Below, in pieces: positions 18,437 through 27,019 of a stretch of 43,237 bases of DNA. Where the stretch lies: contig PLMF01000415.1 of assembly GCA_003142355.1 (NCBI GenBank), positions 1 through 43,237 on the forward strand, written 5' to 3'. Numbering within the stretch: the stretch's first letter is position 1; each line of letters begins with the position of its first letter. The DNA is from Bryobacterales bacterium (GTDB lineage Bacteria > Acidobacteriota > Terriglobia > Bryobacterales > Bryobacteraceae). The translations under genes and the position numbers were made by a program. The notes below the pieces were generated by a model, which was not told the DNA's origin, searched no databases, and was given only the letters and a program-made list of their open reading frames with translations.

Positions 18437-19439
18437 TCCAGATCGTTTGCCGATGGCGGCTGGCTGCCCAGATTCTGACAACAACGCTCGGTTGGCGGCG
18501 TATTGCTTCGAGGACCTGAACGAGAATGAGAGGCGTCTTTTCGAAGCTCACTTGCTCGACTGCGATTTTTGTTGGGACGAGGTTCAACGACTTAGCGAAG
18601 CGGTTCGGGTGTTCCGCTCGGACAAGCAACTCCTGCGGTCGTTCTCGCCGGCCGAGGTCGGCTCGGTTCTGGGCTTGTCGATTAGGCTAGATTGGCCGTT
18701 TGCTGGGCATTCGCTGCACGTGCTCGCTGCTAGCGTTCTGTACGCGCTGCTCTACGCGATCACTCTCTTGCTAGAGATCGCGTACTCGTTCGATTCTTTC
18801 GGTCCGACAGCACTACGACTCCTTCCGCTGGTTCTGCTTTGGGTGGCCGCCACTACAACAGGGGCCTTGCTTTTGGGCTCAAGAGCGGTTTCGAAAGGGC
18901 GTGGCTACGGCATCGCGTTTTCGGCCACCACAATTGCAGCTTCCGCAGTGTTGCTATTCCTCGGGTTGTGTCTGTTTCTGCCAAATACCCCGGTAACGAA
19001 GGCTCGATTCCAGACCTACTCGGCGCAGGCTGCTTATTTCAAGGCGGTTATTTATGGGGTGCCGGGCGCCATTCTGTTTCTGGTGATGCCATTCTTGTCC
19101 ATCGTCCGCATGCAACGGGAATTGCGGGCGGAGCGTCACGCTTTCGTTCTTGCGTTGCTGATGCGCGAGAAGTGGGCGGTCGCGCCACGCGGCATGTTCT
19201 TCGCTCGGCCACGGGTCCTTTGGGTTATCCTCGTGACCGCGCTGATCGTGTCGATTATCGCCAGCAGCCACCTGCTTGACAATTTGCTTCCGGGGAGCTT
19301 CACGAGTCTTTTCATTCTCCTGGTCCAGCTTCGGTGGATCTTGTACCTGGCTTTCGGAGCGGAGTGCCTGGCTTGGTATGGCCTTGCACTGAATGAGCTT
19401 AAGCGTGAGTGTGTTGCCGTTGAGAGGCTGCAAATCTGA
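18423..19439 (+). CDS. Putative anti-sigma factor, zinc-finger domain plus polytopic membrane region
   Basis: A 338-residue protein starting at GTG 18423, overlapping the sigma gene by 14 bp. Residues about 20-60 have the anti-sigma zinc-finger pattern: a Cys (AAYCFEDLNE), then RRLFEAHLLDCDFCWDEVQ with HxxxCxxC. The rest (about 95-325) has roughly seven hydrophobic helices. The family holds the sigma factor at the membrane until a signal releases it. Translational coupling keeps the two in step. The long multi-helix region is larger than the single helix of most anti-sigma factors, so it may itself sense the signal. A later ATG at 18453 is a possible alternative start. Confidence 0.75.
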   Translation: MASTDPDRLPMAAGCPDSDNNARLAAYCFEDLNENERRLFEAHLLDCDFCWDEVQRLSEAVRVFRSDKQLLRSFSPAEVGSVLGLSIRLDWPFAGHSLHVLAASVLYALLYAITLLLEIAYSFDSFGPTALRLLPLVLLWVAATTTGALLLGSRAVSKGRGYGIAFSATTIAASAVLLFLGLCLFLPNTPVTKARFQTYSAQAAYFKAVIYGVPGAILFLVMPFLSIVRMQRELRAERHAFVLALLMREKWAVAPRGMFFARPRVLWVILVTALIVSIIASSHLLDNLLPGSFTSLFILLVQLRWILYLAFGAECLAWYGLALNELKRECVAVERLQI

Positions 19440-19471
19440 ACATCTGCATACCCGAACACGCTTGCAACGGA

Positions 19472-19507
19472 GTTTGAGATGTGCTGGTATGATAAACAGT
19501 CTCAAAC
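19472..19507 (+). promoter_or_regulatory. Promoter with flanking inverted repeat before the secreted-protein gene
   Basis: An extended -10 box TGGTATGAT (19485-19493) lies between perfect 8-bp arms GTTTGAGA (19472-19479) and TCTCAAAC (19500-19507). The arms flank the -10, as an operator or a leader hairpin would. The ATG at 19525 follows with AAAGGAG seven bases upstream. Whether the adjacent ECF factor uses this promoter cannot be told; no typical ECF -35 is evident. Confidence 0.45.
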
Positions 19508-19524
19508 GGTTAAAGGAGCCTTCG

Positions 19525-21132
19525 ATGAACTCAAATACGAGAAGAAGAAGGGACCCACGGATACGGATCGCGTTCGTTTTCTGCCTATTCCTGGTTCCGG
19601 TGCTCGTTTGGGCACAAGGCAACACCAATAATACGAACAAGGCGAAACCGGCGCCGGTTGCTCCGGCGAGGAGTACTCCGCAGCCTGCCCGACCGCAGAC
19701 TGTTCGCACGCAGCCACAGAGGCCGCCAGCGCAGCCGCAAGGACGGGGAACGGCGCAGAATCCGCCGTCACAACCGCAAGGGCGAGGTCCGGTCACCCAG
19801 CCACGCCCGTTCAATCAACCAGGACCGCCGGCGCGCCCCCCGATCGGTAATCCTGGCCCGAACCGTACACCTGCGCGACCTATGCCGGCGGTCAAGCCTT
19901 TCACCGCACCGGTTGGCACAAACCGTTTTCAGAGGCCCGACGGTACGGCTACCGTCGCGCATCCCGATGGCCGAAGGTGGGAAGTGGGTAGCAATGGCCA
20001 AGCCACGCGCTTTTCTAAACCTGGAATGGACGCGAGATTTGGCCGAGACGGGCGTCCCAGTTTCGTTCAAGACGCCAAGCGCGGCATCACGATAAACCGC
20101 GCTTCCAACGGTGTGCGACAAGTAGTCAGCGTCAAACCGGATGGTGCCCGCGTCGTCAGCTACGGAATGAATCGCGGCTATGTGGAGCGCCAAGTCCGGC
20201 CTGGCTACGTCCAGCGGACATACGTGATGGGCGGACGGCAGAACGTCAGGGTTTACCGGACATACTCCTACAATGGCGTCGTCTATCAGCGTTACGTGCC
20301 CGCCGTATATTACCAGCCAGCATTCTACGCATGGGCTGGCAACCCGTGGTCATCCCCGATTTCTTTCTCCTGGGGTTGGGACGCCCAACCGTGGTACGGA
20401 TATTACCTCGGCTATTTCAGGCCCTCTCCGGTCTATTCGGACGCCGCCCTTTGGTTGACGGATTTCCTGTTGGCAGAAAACCTAAGAATGGATTATGACC
20501 AACAGCAGGGCGCCCAGGCGCCTCCTCAATCGGTCGGACAATCCGCGCCGATTTCGCCAGCAGTGAAATTGGCCCTTGCCAACGAAGTACGGCGGCAACT
20601 CGCCGCCTCATCGCAGGAGGCCGCGACGCAGTCCACGGCGCCACCCGCCTCAGCCAGCGCGAATCCGCCTGTGGCTCCTCCCCCTGCGCTCGATCCCGAT
20701 CAAAGGGTCTTCGTAATTGGGTCGAATCTCGACGCGCCGACTGCGGGAGGTGCGACTTGCGCGCTGGGTCCAGGTGATATTGTCATTCGGACGGATGATC
20801 GGATCGGGGCCGGGAACACTATTGGCGTGACCGTGCTGAGCAGCAAAGCGGGAGATTGCCCTGGCAATTCGACTGCTTCCATCGACGTTACCGTACTCCA
20901 AGAAGCGCACAATCAGTTCAGTGCGCAGCTCGATTCCGGACTCTCCGTCCTTGCCAGCAATCAAGGCACGGGTGGTATCCCAAGCGGCCCTCGGGCAGGC
21001 GCCTTCAACTCACGCGATGGGCAATCCCGCGCCGACTTAAACGCAGAGGCCTCTCTGATCCAGCAACAACAGCAATCTGCAAATCAGGCGGAACTGGAGG
21101 TTCAGATCGCATCGACTGTTGGTGGGCAGTAG
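19525..21132 (+). CDS. Secreted Pro/Gln-rich protein with domain shared with the adaptor protein at 32762
   Basis: A 535-residue exported protein. The signal peptide is IAFVFCLFLVPVLVWAQ after RRRR. A Pro/Gln/Arg-rich linker (about 30-130) follows, then a Tyr/Gly/Trp-rich repeat-like domain (FQRPDGTATVAHPDGRRWEV, YVPAVYYQPAFYAWAGNPW, AALWLTDFLLAENL). A C-terminal domain follows (about 390-490: DPDQRVFVIGSNLD, ATCALGPGDIVIRTDD, LSSKAGDCPGN). That C-terminal domain clearly matches part of the protein at 32762-34099. I recall similar proteins in Acidobacteria genomes. The ATG at 19525 has a good ribosome site (AAAGGAG). No enzymatic motif is seen; a surface or periplasmic structural or sensing role is likely. 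Confidence 0.75.
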   Translation: MNSNTRRRRDPRIRIAFVFCLFLVPVLVWAQGNTNNTNKAKPAPVAPARSTPQPARPQTVRTQPQRPPAQPQGRGTAQNPPSQPQGRGPVTQPRPFNQPGPPARPPIGNPGPNRTPARPMPAVKPFTAPVGTNRFQRPDGTATVAHPDGRRWEVGSNGQATRFSKPGMDARFGRDGRPSFVQDAKRGITINRASNGVRQVVSVKPDGARVVSYGMNRGYVERQVRPGYVQRTYVMGGRQNVRVYRTYSYNGVVYQRYVPAVYYQPAFYAWAGNPWSSPISFSWGWDAQPWYGYYLGYFRPSPVYSDAALWLTDFLLAENLRMDYDQQQGAQAPPQSVGQSAPISPAVKLALANEVRRQLAASSQEAATQSTAPPASASANPPVAPPPALDPDQRVFVIGSNLDAPTAGGATCALGPGDIVIRTDDRIGAGNTIGVTVLSSKAGDCPGNSTASIDVTVLQEAHNQFSAQLDSGLSVLASNQGTGGIPSGPRAGAFNSRDGQSRADLNAEASLIQQQQQSANQAELEVQIASTVGGQ

Positions 21133-21212
21133 TCACAGCCCCACCGTACACACGGAATTGGCCAGGGAACGCTACGTGATTCGCGTGGCTAAACCCTGTG
21201 GAGCTTTTGTCT

Positions 21213-21992
21213 ATGATCTTGAAGTTTCGATTGCCCGCTCAGGCCCTCACGTTCGTCGTGATCGGAATCTCTTCCTCGTCAACATTGGCGGCACAGCCGT
21301 CTGCCTCGCTCCTCGACCAGCTCACGCAACGGTACACGCTCACAAGGGTAGACCCTGACGGCACCGTGACTCAGGCTGGGACAGTGGTGAGCCTTGGACA
21401 GTACCTACTCAGGGCGAATCCCGTCTATGGCGACCGCTATCAGCCAAATTCTTACAAGAAAGGCCGTGTGTCACAACCGACGTTTATGAAGCCGAGTCGC
21501 GATAACGTCAGGCTCGCCGACTCCCTTGACTACATAAGCTTCAACGAGCAAGTTTACATAACCAAGATTGATGTGACCGACAGCGACGTCATCTTCAGCT
21601 TGCAGACCTGCGCGGCCTCGATTACCCGCAAGCTCTCTGGTGCGATATATAGGGCAGCCTTGTCCTTTCAGTTCCCCAAAGGGTCTGTGAACGCTGGCAA
21701 TCTTCAACAGATCCAGAATACGATCGCTGAGGTCTTCACCGTCGTTGGGCGGCCCGAGAGTTTGGGTGGGAGTACTCAGCCTCCACCGCCAACGCCGACT
21801 GAAACAGCGAGACCGGCCCAGCCGGCGGGCCAACCGGGACTCGACATCGTTCACGTCGGACAGACGGTCGAAGAAGTGAAGACCGTCCTCGGACAACCAG
21901 ACAAGATTGAAAACGTAGGCGGTAAGCTGATCTACTCCTATACTGGGCTGAAGATTACCTTCGTTGATGGGAAGGTAAGCAGTGTGCAATAG
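21213..21992 (+). CDS. Secreted protein with BamE/SmpA-like C-terminal domain, paralogue 1
   Basis: A 259-residue protein. The signal peptide ends around SSTLAAQP. A conserved N-terminal domain (LLDQLTQRYTLTRVD, NEQVYITKIDV, FSLQTC, YRAALSFQFPKG) is followed by a Pro/Thr linker. A C-terminal ~50-residue module (DIVHVGQTVEEVKTVLGQPD, KLIYSYTGLKITFVDGKVSSV) resembles the SmpA/OmlA (BamE-like) fold of envelope proteins. The ATG at 21213 is preceded by GGAG about 10 bp upstream; an in-frame GTG at 21198 is the alternative. The next gene is a clear paralogue, so the pair arose by tandem duplication. It probably works in the periplasm or on the outer membrane. Confidence 0.75.
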   Translation: MILKFRLPAQALTFVVIGISSSSTLAAQPSASLLDQLTQRYTLTRVDPDGTVTQAGTVVSLGQYLLRANPVYGDRYQPNSYKKGRVSQPTFMKPSRDNVRLADSLDYISFNEQVYITKIDVTDSDVIFSLQTCAASITRKLSGAIYRAALSFQFPKGSVNAGNLQQIQNTIAEVFTVVGRPESLGGSTQPPPPTPTETARPAQPAGQPGLDIVHVGQTVEEVKTVLGQPDKIENVGGKLIYSYTGLKITFVDGKVSSVQ

Positions 21993-22022
21993 TTGCTGGC
22001 CGAAGGAGCTATGGAGAATGCT

Positions 22023-23027
22023 ATGAAAATGCTTCTTAAGCAGGTGGCGGAATCGACCGTGCTACCAATACTGGTAACGTTGTTCTGCGGGTGTGCTGTG
22101 GCCCAACCGTCATCAGCGATCCTCGAACAGCTTCGGCGCCAGTACGTCCCAAGTACACTCTACGACGAGACCAGCAGCGTAGTGACCCAGGCGGGGATCA
22201 CGTTGACTGTCCGGAGGCCTGGAATCAGTGCGAACCCGACTATTGGCGATTCGTACACAGCGAATTTCTACGCACCGCACGCTGGAATGGTGACGCAGCA
22301 GAAGCCATCTGGCAAGCGAGCTGGTGGCAAGCGCCTGCCGTTTATAGACAATCTGATTGTTGGTGAGAAGGTGTACGTAACCAACATAGAGGGTACCGAC
22401 TCAAGCGTGACGCTGAGCGTGCAGACGTGTACTCCATCGAGCCAGCACGCCTCCTATCAACTTGTCTATCGTGCCTCTCTCACGTTTCAGTTTCCACAGG
22501 GGTACGTAGACATCGCGAACATCAACCAGATCCAGGACACCATTGGTGAGGTGTTCACCATCGCGTCGCCAGCGCCCACTCAGGTTTCGGGCCTGTTCAT
22601 CAACTCTGGGAATAGGGCAGAACAACTCCAGTTAAACGGTAACGGATCGTTTTCGTTGACCGAGGGAGGGCGTTCATACACGGGCCGTTTCTCTGTTCAC
22701 GAGAACCGACTCGTTCTGATGATCGCCGAGACGGGAACATCTGCCATCGCTACGATTCAGGGCGGCAAGATTCTAGACAACGATGGAAAAACCTGGGTTC
22801 AGGCTGCCGATGCTGCGGGCACCGCAGTCCGGTCAGCGCAGCCGACGCAGAGTTCTGGGGGATCTGGCGTGTCGGATATCGTACACATCGGCCAGACCAT
22901 GGACGAAGTTAAGGGTTTTCTTGGCCCGCCGGACAGGGCTGAGAACGTGAATGGCAAAGTAGTGTATGTTTACACAGGACTTAGAATCACATTTGTCGGC
23001 AGTAAGGTCGTCTCGGTAGAACAATAA
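22023..23027 (+). CDS. Secreted protein with BamE/SmpA-like C-terminal domain, paralogue 2
   Basis: A 334-residue paralogue of the preceding gene. Its mature start is QPSSAILEQLRRQY, with GEKVYVTNIEG, LSVQTC and YRASLTFQFPQGYVD. An additional middle domain, absent from paralogue 1 (about 185-265: GLFINSGNRAEQLQLNGNG, GRFSVHENRLVLMI), is followed by the BamE-like module DIVHIGQTMDEVKGFLGPPD. The signal peptide is hydrophobic with a Cys pair (LFCGCAVAQP), and signal peptidase I cleavage after AVA seems likelier than a lipobox. ATG 22023 has GGAG six bases upstream; ATG 22011 is the alternative. The role is unknown, presumably in the envelope alongside its neighbour. Confidence 0.75.
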   Translation: MKMLLKQVAESTVLPILVTLFCGCAVAQPSSAILEQLRRQYVPSTLYDETSSVVTQAGITLTVRRPGISANPTIGDSYTANFYAPHAGMVTQQKPSGKRAGGKRLPFIDNLIVGEKVYVTNIEGTDSSVTLSVQTCTPSSQHASYQLVYRASLTFQFPQGYVDIANINQIQDTIGEVFTIASPAPTQVSGLFINSGNRAEQLQLNGNGSFSLTEGGRSYTGRFSVHENRLVLMIAETGTSAIATIQGGKILDNDGKTWVQAADAAGTAVRSAQPTQSSGGSGVSDIVHIGQTMDEVKGFLGPPDRAENVNGKVVYVYTGLRITFVGSKVVSVEQ

Positions 23028-23175
23028 CGTAGCGAAACCTACGAAGCATAACACCAACGAAGTCCTGAAAGGTACCGTTGTAAGTGTTGGGGACACGCAA
23101 AGTGCACTGAATCGAAGCTGACGCTGAGAAGCAGCGTGTAGAAAGCGATTCGATCAGGGTGGGAGAACAGAGACT

Positions 23176-24528
23176 GTGGCTAGACTACCGGGAGCAGCAT
23201 TAGCGACAAGGCCGCTGCATTTTTTCTGGATGTGCGACTGCTCGGGCTCGATGTCCGTAGACGGTAAGATTGACTCCCTAAACGCCGCCATCCGTGAATC
23301 GCTGCCTCAAATGCGACAGGTTGCTGCGGACAACCCAAACGCTGAGGTGCTGATTCGTGTTCTACGGTTTTCACACGGCGCAAAGTGGTCTACGCCGGAG
23401 CCAGTTCATCTGGAACGATTTCAATGGAAGGATCTGGAAGCCGACGCGCTTCAGTCGGTTGACACGGACGTCGTGTTTCTTTTGGACACGAGCGGCAGTA
23501 TGGGGGGCGAGATCGATGAGGTCAAGCGGAGTTGTTCGGCATTTGCCGACTTAATAATTAAGAAGGGCGCTCGAGTACGTCTTGGCTTGATCGGTTTCGA
23601 CATCGGTGGCCATCGCGGCGCCACTGAGGCCGGCTATAAGGTCTACAGTCTGGCAAGATATACGATTGGCATCTGGCCTTTGGTTTCGCCGCTCGAGTTC
23701 AAGAAGAATATCGCCTCTCTGGGCTTGGGATTGTTTGGGGGTGGTGGGTGCTATCTGGCTGATCGGGACAGCATCGATATGTTTCCACACGTAGTAGATG
23801 CCTTCACAGGACCGCGAGGGAACATCCGAATGTTGGTCGTCATCTCTGATGAGATGGGCTCTGCCGATGGAGTAGGAGAGATCGTGTCGCGATTGAAGAA
23901 GGCGGGCGTGATGACTTACGTTCTCGGTGTGAGCGGCGGAAGTGGCGCTCATGAGGCGATAGCGAAGGGTACCAGGGGGAAGTTTTGGGACATCAACCAA
24001 TCAAAGGGAGCGCAGGATTTCGGGGAGCTCTTCAGTGATGTTGCTGAGACTATCGGGAAGGAGGTCACAATCAAGCTCTCGGACGGACGCGTATCGGGTG
24101 GAACTGATTTGGGCGCTGCGCTACGCCTGGCTTCCGAAGAGCTCGCCATTCCGCCGATGCCCGGCCGAGCTTTGCCTCCCGTCATCGTTTTGACGTCCGA
24201 CGGCAGACCGACTGACGACTTTGACGCCGGCCTTAATGCATTGATGAATCAGCCGTGGGGCCGGAAATCGGTTCGTATCGCGATCGCGATTGGTAGAGAC
24301 GCTGACGCAGGAATTCTCAAGAAGTTTCTTGGGAATGCCGAGCTTGAGCCTCTCCAATCGAACAACGCAGACGCTCTCCTGCGTCATATTCGGTGGGCCT
24401 CGACGGCGGTCCTAAAAGCCGCGTCAGCGCCCGCGAGCCAATTCGAGAAGGGCGGGAACAAGGGTTCTCCAGTTCCCATCCCGACGCCACCAACCGTTGA
24501 CGGTGGAGATGAGAACGGGGTGTGGTGA
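23176..24528 (+). CDS. Nested double von Willebrand factor A protein
   Basis: A 450-residue cytosolic protein. The outer vWA domain has its MIDAS at D21 (DCSGSM) and, much later, its Thr loop and Asp loop (GGTDLGAAL about 308, LTSDGRPTDD about 340). Between them (about 95-305) a complete second vWA domain is inserted, with its own MIDAS at D104 (DTSGSM), LGLIGFDIGG and MLVVISDEMG. The outer domain aligns from end to end with the single-vWA protein at 24728-25429, which lacks the insertion. vWA proteins of TerY type act as metal-dependent scaffolds for kinase/phosphatase signalling. The start is GTG 23176 with GGGAG upstream. It precedes the operon promoter, so it is probably transcribed separately. 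Confidence 0.88.
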   Translation: MARLPGAALATRPLHFFWMCDCSGSMSVDGKIDSLNAAIRESLPQMRQVAADNPNAEVLIRVLRFSHGAKWSTPEPVHLERFQWKDLEADALQSVDTDVVFLLDTSGSMGGEIDEVKRSCSAFADLIIKKGARVRLGLIGFDIGGHRGATEAGYKVYSLARYTIGIWPLVSPLEFKKNIASLGLGLFGGGGCYLADRDSIDMFPHVVDAFTGPRGNIRMLVVISDEMGSADGVGEIVSRLKKAGVMTYVLGVSGGSGAHEAIAKGTRGKFWDINQSKGAQDFGELFSDVAETIGKEVTIKLSDGRVSGGTDLGAALRLASEELAIPPMPGRALPPVIVLTSDGRPTDDFDAGLNALMNQPWGRKSVRIAIAIGRDADAGILKKFLGNAELEPLQSNNADALLRHIRWASTAVLKAASAPASQFEKGGNKGSPVPIPTPPTVDGGDENGVW

Positions 24529-24625
24529 TGACGCACAATTTGTTTGGGGTCCGATTTGAGGCATCCGGGCGCGATGGGGCCGCCCGCGGCTGGAATTGTA
24601 ACGCCGCTGATTCGAGCCTGCGCTT

Positions 24626-24655
24626 TTGTGCCCGCCGTCATCGTTATACTATAAT
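24626..24655 (+). promoter_or_regulatory. Promoter of the vWA-PP2C-HerA-kinase operon
   Basis: TTGTGC (24626-24631), an 18-bp spacer and TATAAT (24650-24655) form a good sigma-70-type promoter. The predicted start is near 24662, leaving a leader of about 65 nt before the ATG at 24728, which has a consensus AAGGAGG seven bases upstream. The operon behind it is nearly gap-free to 32399. Confidence 0.6.
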
Positions 24656-24727
24656 CTGTTCTGCGCAGGTGATACGGAGAACACAGCCCGCTAGTTTGGT
24701 CCTGGAATAGAAGAAGGAGGTTTCGAA

Positions 24728-25429
24728 ATGCCAGTTTTGCCGGGTGAAGGATTAGGAAGACGCCCACTACATTTTATCTGGTTAGCCGACTGCTCGGGGT
24801 CAATGGCTATCGACGGAAAGATCCAAGCACTCAATGAAGCCATTAAAGAGATTATCCCCCATATGCAAACTGTGGCGGGGGAGAATCCCAACGCTGAGAT
24901 TCTGGTGCGTGCCATCAAGTTCTCCGACGGTGCGCAGTGGCACATCGCGACACCGGTGCCGGTGGAGACCTTCAAGTGGCCACTCCTGAGCGCGGACGGC
25001 GTGACAGACATGGGGAAGGCGTTGTCGATGGTCGCGGATCAGCTTAAATCCCCGCCAATGCCCGACAGAATGTTGCCACCTGTTCTTGTTCTCATTACTG
25101 ATGGCCAGCCCACCGATGATTTCTCCTCAGGTCTGAAGGATCTCTTGAACCAGAGGTGGGGACAAAAAGCCGTCAGGATCGCCATAGCCATCGGCGACGA
25201 TGCGGACTTGGAGTGCCTCCAGAAGTTTATCGGCCACACAGAGTTGAGTCCGCTGAAGGCGAAAAACGCTGAGGAACTCGTCCGGTACATCAAGTGGGCC
25301 TCCACCGCGGTGCTAAAAGCCGCCAGTTCCCCGGCCAGTCAACCAAAGGGTACGCCGGTCCCGGCTGGGAACATCCCGATACCGACTCCTCCGGCTCCTG
25401 GGCCTGGTGGCGCGACCGACGTCTGGTAA
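24728..25429 (+). CDS. TerY-like von Willebrand factor A protein
   Basis: A 233-residue single-domain vWA protein: MIDAS FIWLADCSGSMAIDGK near residue 20, a Thr loop ADGVTDMGKAL, and VLITDGQPTDDFSSG for the Asp loop. A Pro-rich tail (PTPPAPGPGG) ends it. It has the role of TerY in TerY-P triads: metal-dependent protein-protein scaffold for the phosphatase and kinase encoded downstream. It is the outer-domain paralogue of the nested vWA gene upstream. It is the first gene of the operon, with a very strong ribosome site; PP2C follows after 20 bp. Confidence 0.9.
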   Translation: MPVLPGEGLGRRPLHFIWLADCSGSMAIDGKIQALNEAIKEIIPHMQTVAGENPNAEILVRAIKFSDGAQWHIATPVPVETFKWPLLSADGVTDMGKALSMVADQLKSPPMPDRMLPPVLVLITDGQPTDDFSSGLKDLLNQRWGQKAVRIAIAIGDDADLECLQKFIGHTELSPLKAKNAEELVRYIKWASTAVLKAASSPASQPKGTPVPAGNIPIPTPPAPGPGGATDVW

Positions 25430-25449
25430 ACGAGGTGCTGGAGGAAGAT

Positions 25450-26352
25450 GTGGTCGATGCTCAATGGCTAGTGTTCGGTGCGTCTGTTCAAGGCGCGGCC
25501 CACCTGCGTTCGGGGAAACCTGGGCAGGACGCCATCTTTTGGACGGGGCCTCCCGACGGTTATGCCTCAGTAGTCTTAGCGGTTGCTGATGGTCACGGTA
25601 GCGCAAAAGCGTTTCGAAGTGCGTCGGGCGCCAGCTTCGCGGTTCGATCTGCGGCACAAGAAGTGCGCGGCTTTCTGGAAGCCCAGATAGATTTGTCAAA
25701 TCTTTCGGCTATCAAGAGGATAGCGACGGAAGGTTTGCCCCAGGAGATTGTCAGGCAATGGACCGAGGTTGTCGAACAGGAACTTGCGGCTAAGCCGTTG
25801 ACAGCAGACGAATTACAGACACTGGAGGCCAAGGACAGAGAAGCCGTTGAAAGGAATCCGCTTCTTGCTTACGGCTCTACGGTTCTTGCCGTTGCCGTCA
25901 CGAAGCAGTTTATCCTCTACATGCAACTTGGAGACGGTGACATCGTACACGTCTCGGACGAAGGTGAGCCGACGCGGCCCTTGCCGAAAGACGACCGCCT
26001 CTTTGCGAATGAGACCACATCGCTATGCGCTCCAGGGGCGTGGAAGGACTTCAGAGTTCAGTTCCAAGTTATCTCCGAACGACAGCCCGCACTGATCATG
26101 TTAGCTACGGATGGGTACATCAATTCGTACCAGAGCGAGGAGGGGTTTCTGAAGGTGGGAACCGACATACTTAAGATGATTCGCGACGAAGGCCCTGAGA
26201 AAGTCAAGCATGAGTTACACGATTGGCTGACTGAAACCTCCGAAAAAGGGAGTGGTGACGACATCACGCTAGGCCTTGTCGCAAGAACGGATCTCTTCCA
26301 ACACCAACCGTCGTTCCTCGACAGGATCGTAAATCGAGTGATACGAAACTAG
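25450..26352 (+). CDS. PP2C-type Ser/Thr protein phosphatase
   Basis: A 300-residue phosphatase with the metal-binding motifs in order: GKPGQDAIF (about 25), VLAVADGHGSAKA (about 42-50), YMQLGDGDIVHV (about 160), IMLATDGYINSY (about 217) and GSGDDITLGL (about 275). PP2C enzymes remove phosphate from Ser/Thr using two metal ions and here probably oppose the kinase at 30781-32133. GTG 25450 is chosen for GGAGG five bases upstream and because the frame before it overlaps the vWA gene. Length and motifs are normal for a stand-alone bacterial PP2C. Confidence 0.9.
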   Translation: MVDAQWLVFGASVQGAAHLRSGKPGQDAIFWTGPPDGYASVVLAVADGHGSAKAFRSASGASFAVRSAAQEVRGFLEAQIDLSNLSAIKRIATEGLPQEIVRQWTEVVEQELAAKPLTADELQTLEAKDREAVERNPLLAYGSTVLAVAVTKQFILYMQLGDGDIVHVSDEGEPTRPLPKDDRLFANETTSLCAPGAWKDFRVQFQVISERQPALIMLATDGYINSYQSEEGFLKVGTDILKMIRDEGPEKVKHELHDWLTETSEKGSGDDITLGLVARTDLFQHQPSFLDRIVNRVIRN

Positions 26353-26380
26353 GCGCCCCGTCCTATCAGATTGGAGGACC

Positions 26381-27019
26381 ATGGCATCTCCATCACCCAT
26401 GATCAAGTGCCCTCGTTGCGGTCTCATGAACCCCTCGGGTGTTAGCTCGTGCGGCGCATGTGGCCTTGCCCGGTCCTCTGGCCGTACGGCCGGTGTTACG
26501 GCCACATCGGGCCCGCCGACCAAGTTCCCCGGAGGCGGAATTTCGCCAAGAACTCGTCCGAGCACCGCCCGTGCAGTCACTGGAATTGTCATTCACGTTG
26601 ACCCTGTATATATGACCAAGCCTGAATTCTCTTGGGGTAGGTTCTTTCTCAAGGCTTGCATCGCGGTGCTCTTGCTCCCGTTCGCGCTGATAGTTGGAGT
26701 TCCTCTTCTCGTTTTGTCCTGGCTGTTCCGTGGATCAAGTCGATCGTCAGGGATGTTTTCGAGTCTTTCAAGCCAAGTTCTTGGCTTCTGGTTGACCGGA
26801 AAGCTGTTCAGGAAGGACGACGTGCCAGTGCGAGATATCCGCGTTCGTGACTCTTCGGGCTCTGAACACCTCGTGCGCATAAAGGGGGACTTTGTCGCCG
26901 GCAATGTCAATGTGGCCGATAACGTCACCATCGAAGGCGTGAACCGACAGGGCACGTTGATGTTTCGCCGGGGAACGAATCACCGAACACACTGTGAAAT
27001 ACTTGTTAAACTCCGATGA
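26381..27019 (+). CDS. Zinc-ribbon membrane protein
   Basis: A 212-residue protein: zinc ribbon at residues 9-26 (CPRCG...CGACG), a Gly/Pro/Thr-rich linker, a hydrophobic segment of about 25 residues (about 90-115, IAVLLLPFALIVGVPLLVLS), and a C-terminal beta-rich domain (VRDIRVRDSSGSEHLVRIKG, GNVNVADNVTIEGVNRQGTL). It may anchor the complex to the membrane or present a phosphorylated segment to the FHA-like domain of the kinase; both are guesses. Ribosome site TTGGAGGACC just before the ATG. Its stop overlaps the ATPase start by 4 bp. Confidence 0.75.
   Translation: MASPSPMIKCPRCGLMNPSGVSSCGACGLARSSGRTAGVTATSGPPTKFPGGGISPRTRPSTARAVTGIVIHVDPVYMTKPEFSWGRFFLKACIAVLLLPFALIVGVPLLVLSWLFRGSSRSSGMFSSLSSQVLGFWLTGKLFRKDDVPVRDIRVRDSSGSEHLVRIKGDFVAGNVNVADNVTIEGVNRQGTLMFRRGTNHRTHCEILVKLR

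Noticed and set aside
18954..19814. 286-codon minus-strand frame spanning two genes
   Set aside because: Covers the antisense of the anti-sigma and secreted genes; no start context and low-complexity Cys/Gly repeats from the Pro-rich linker.
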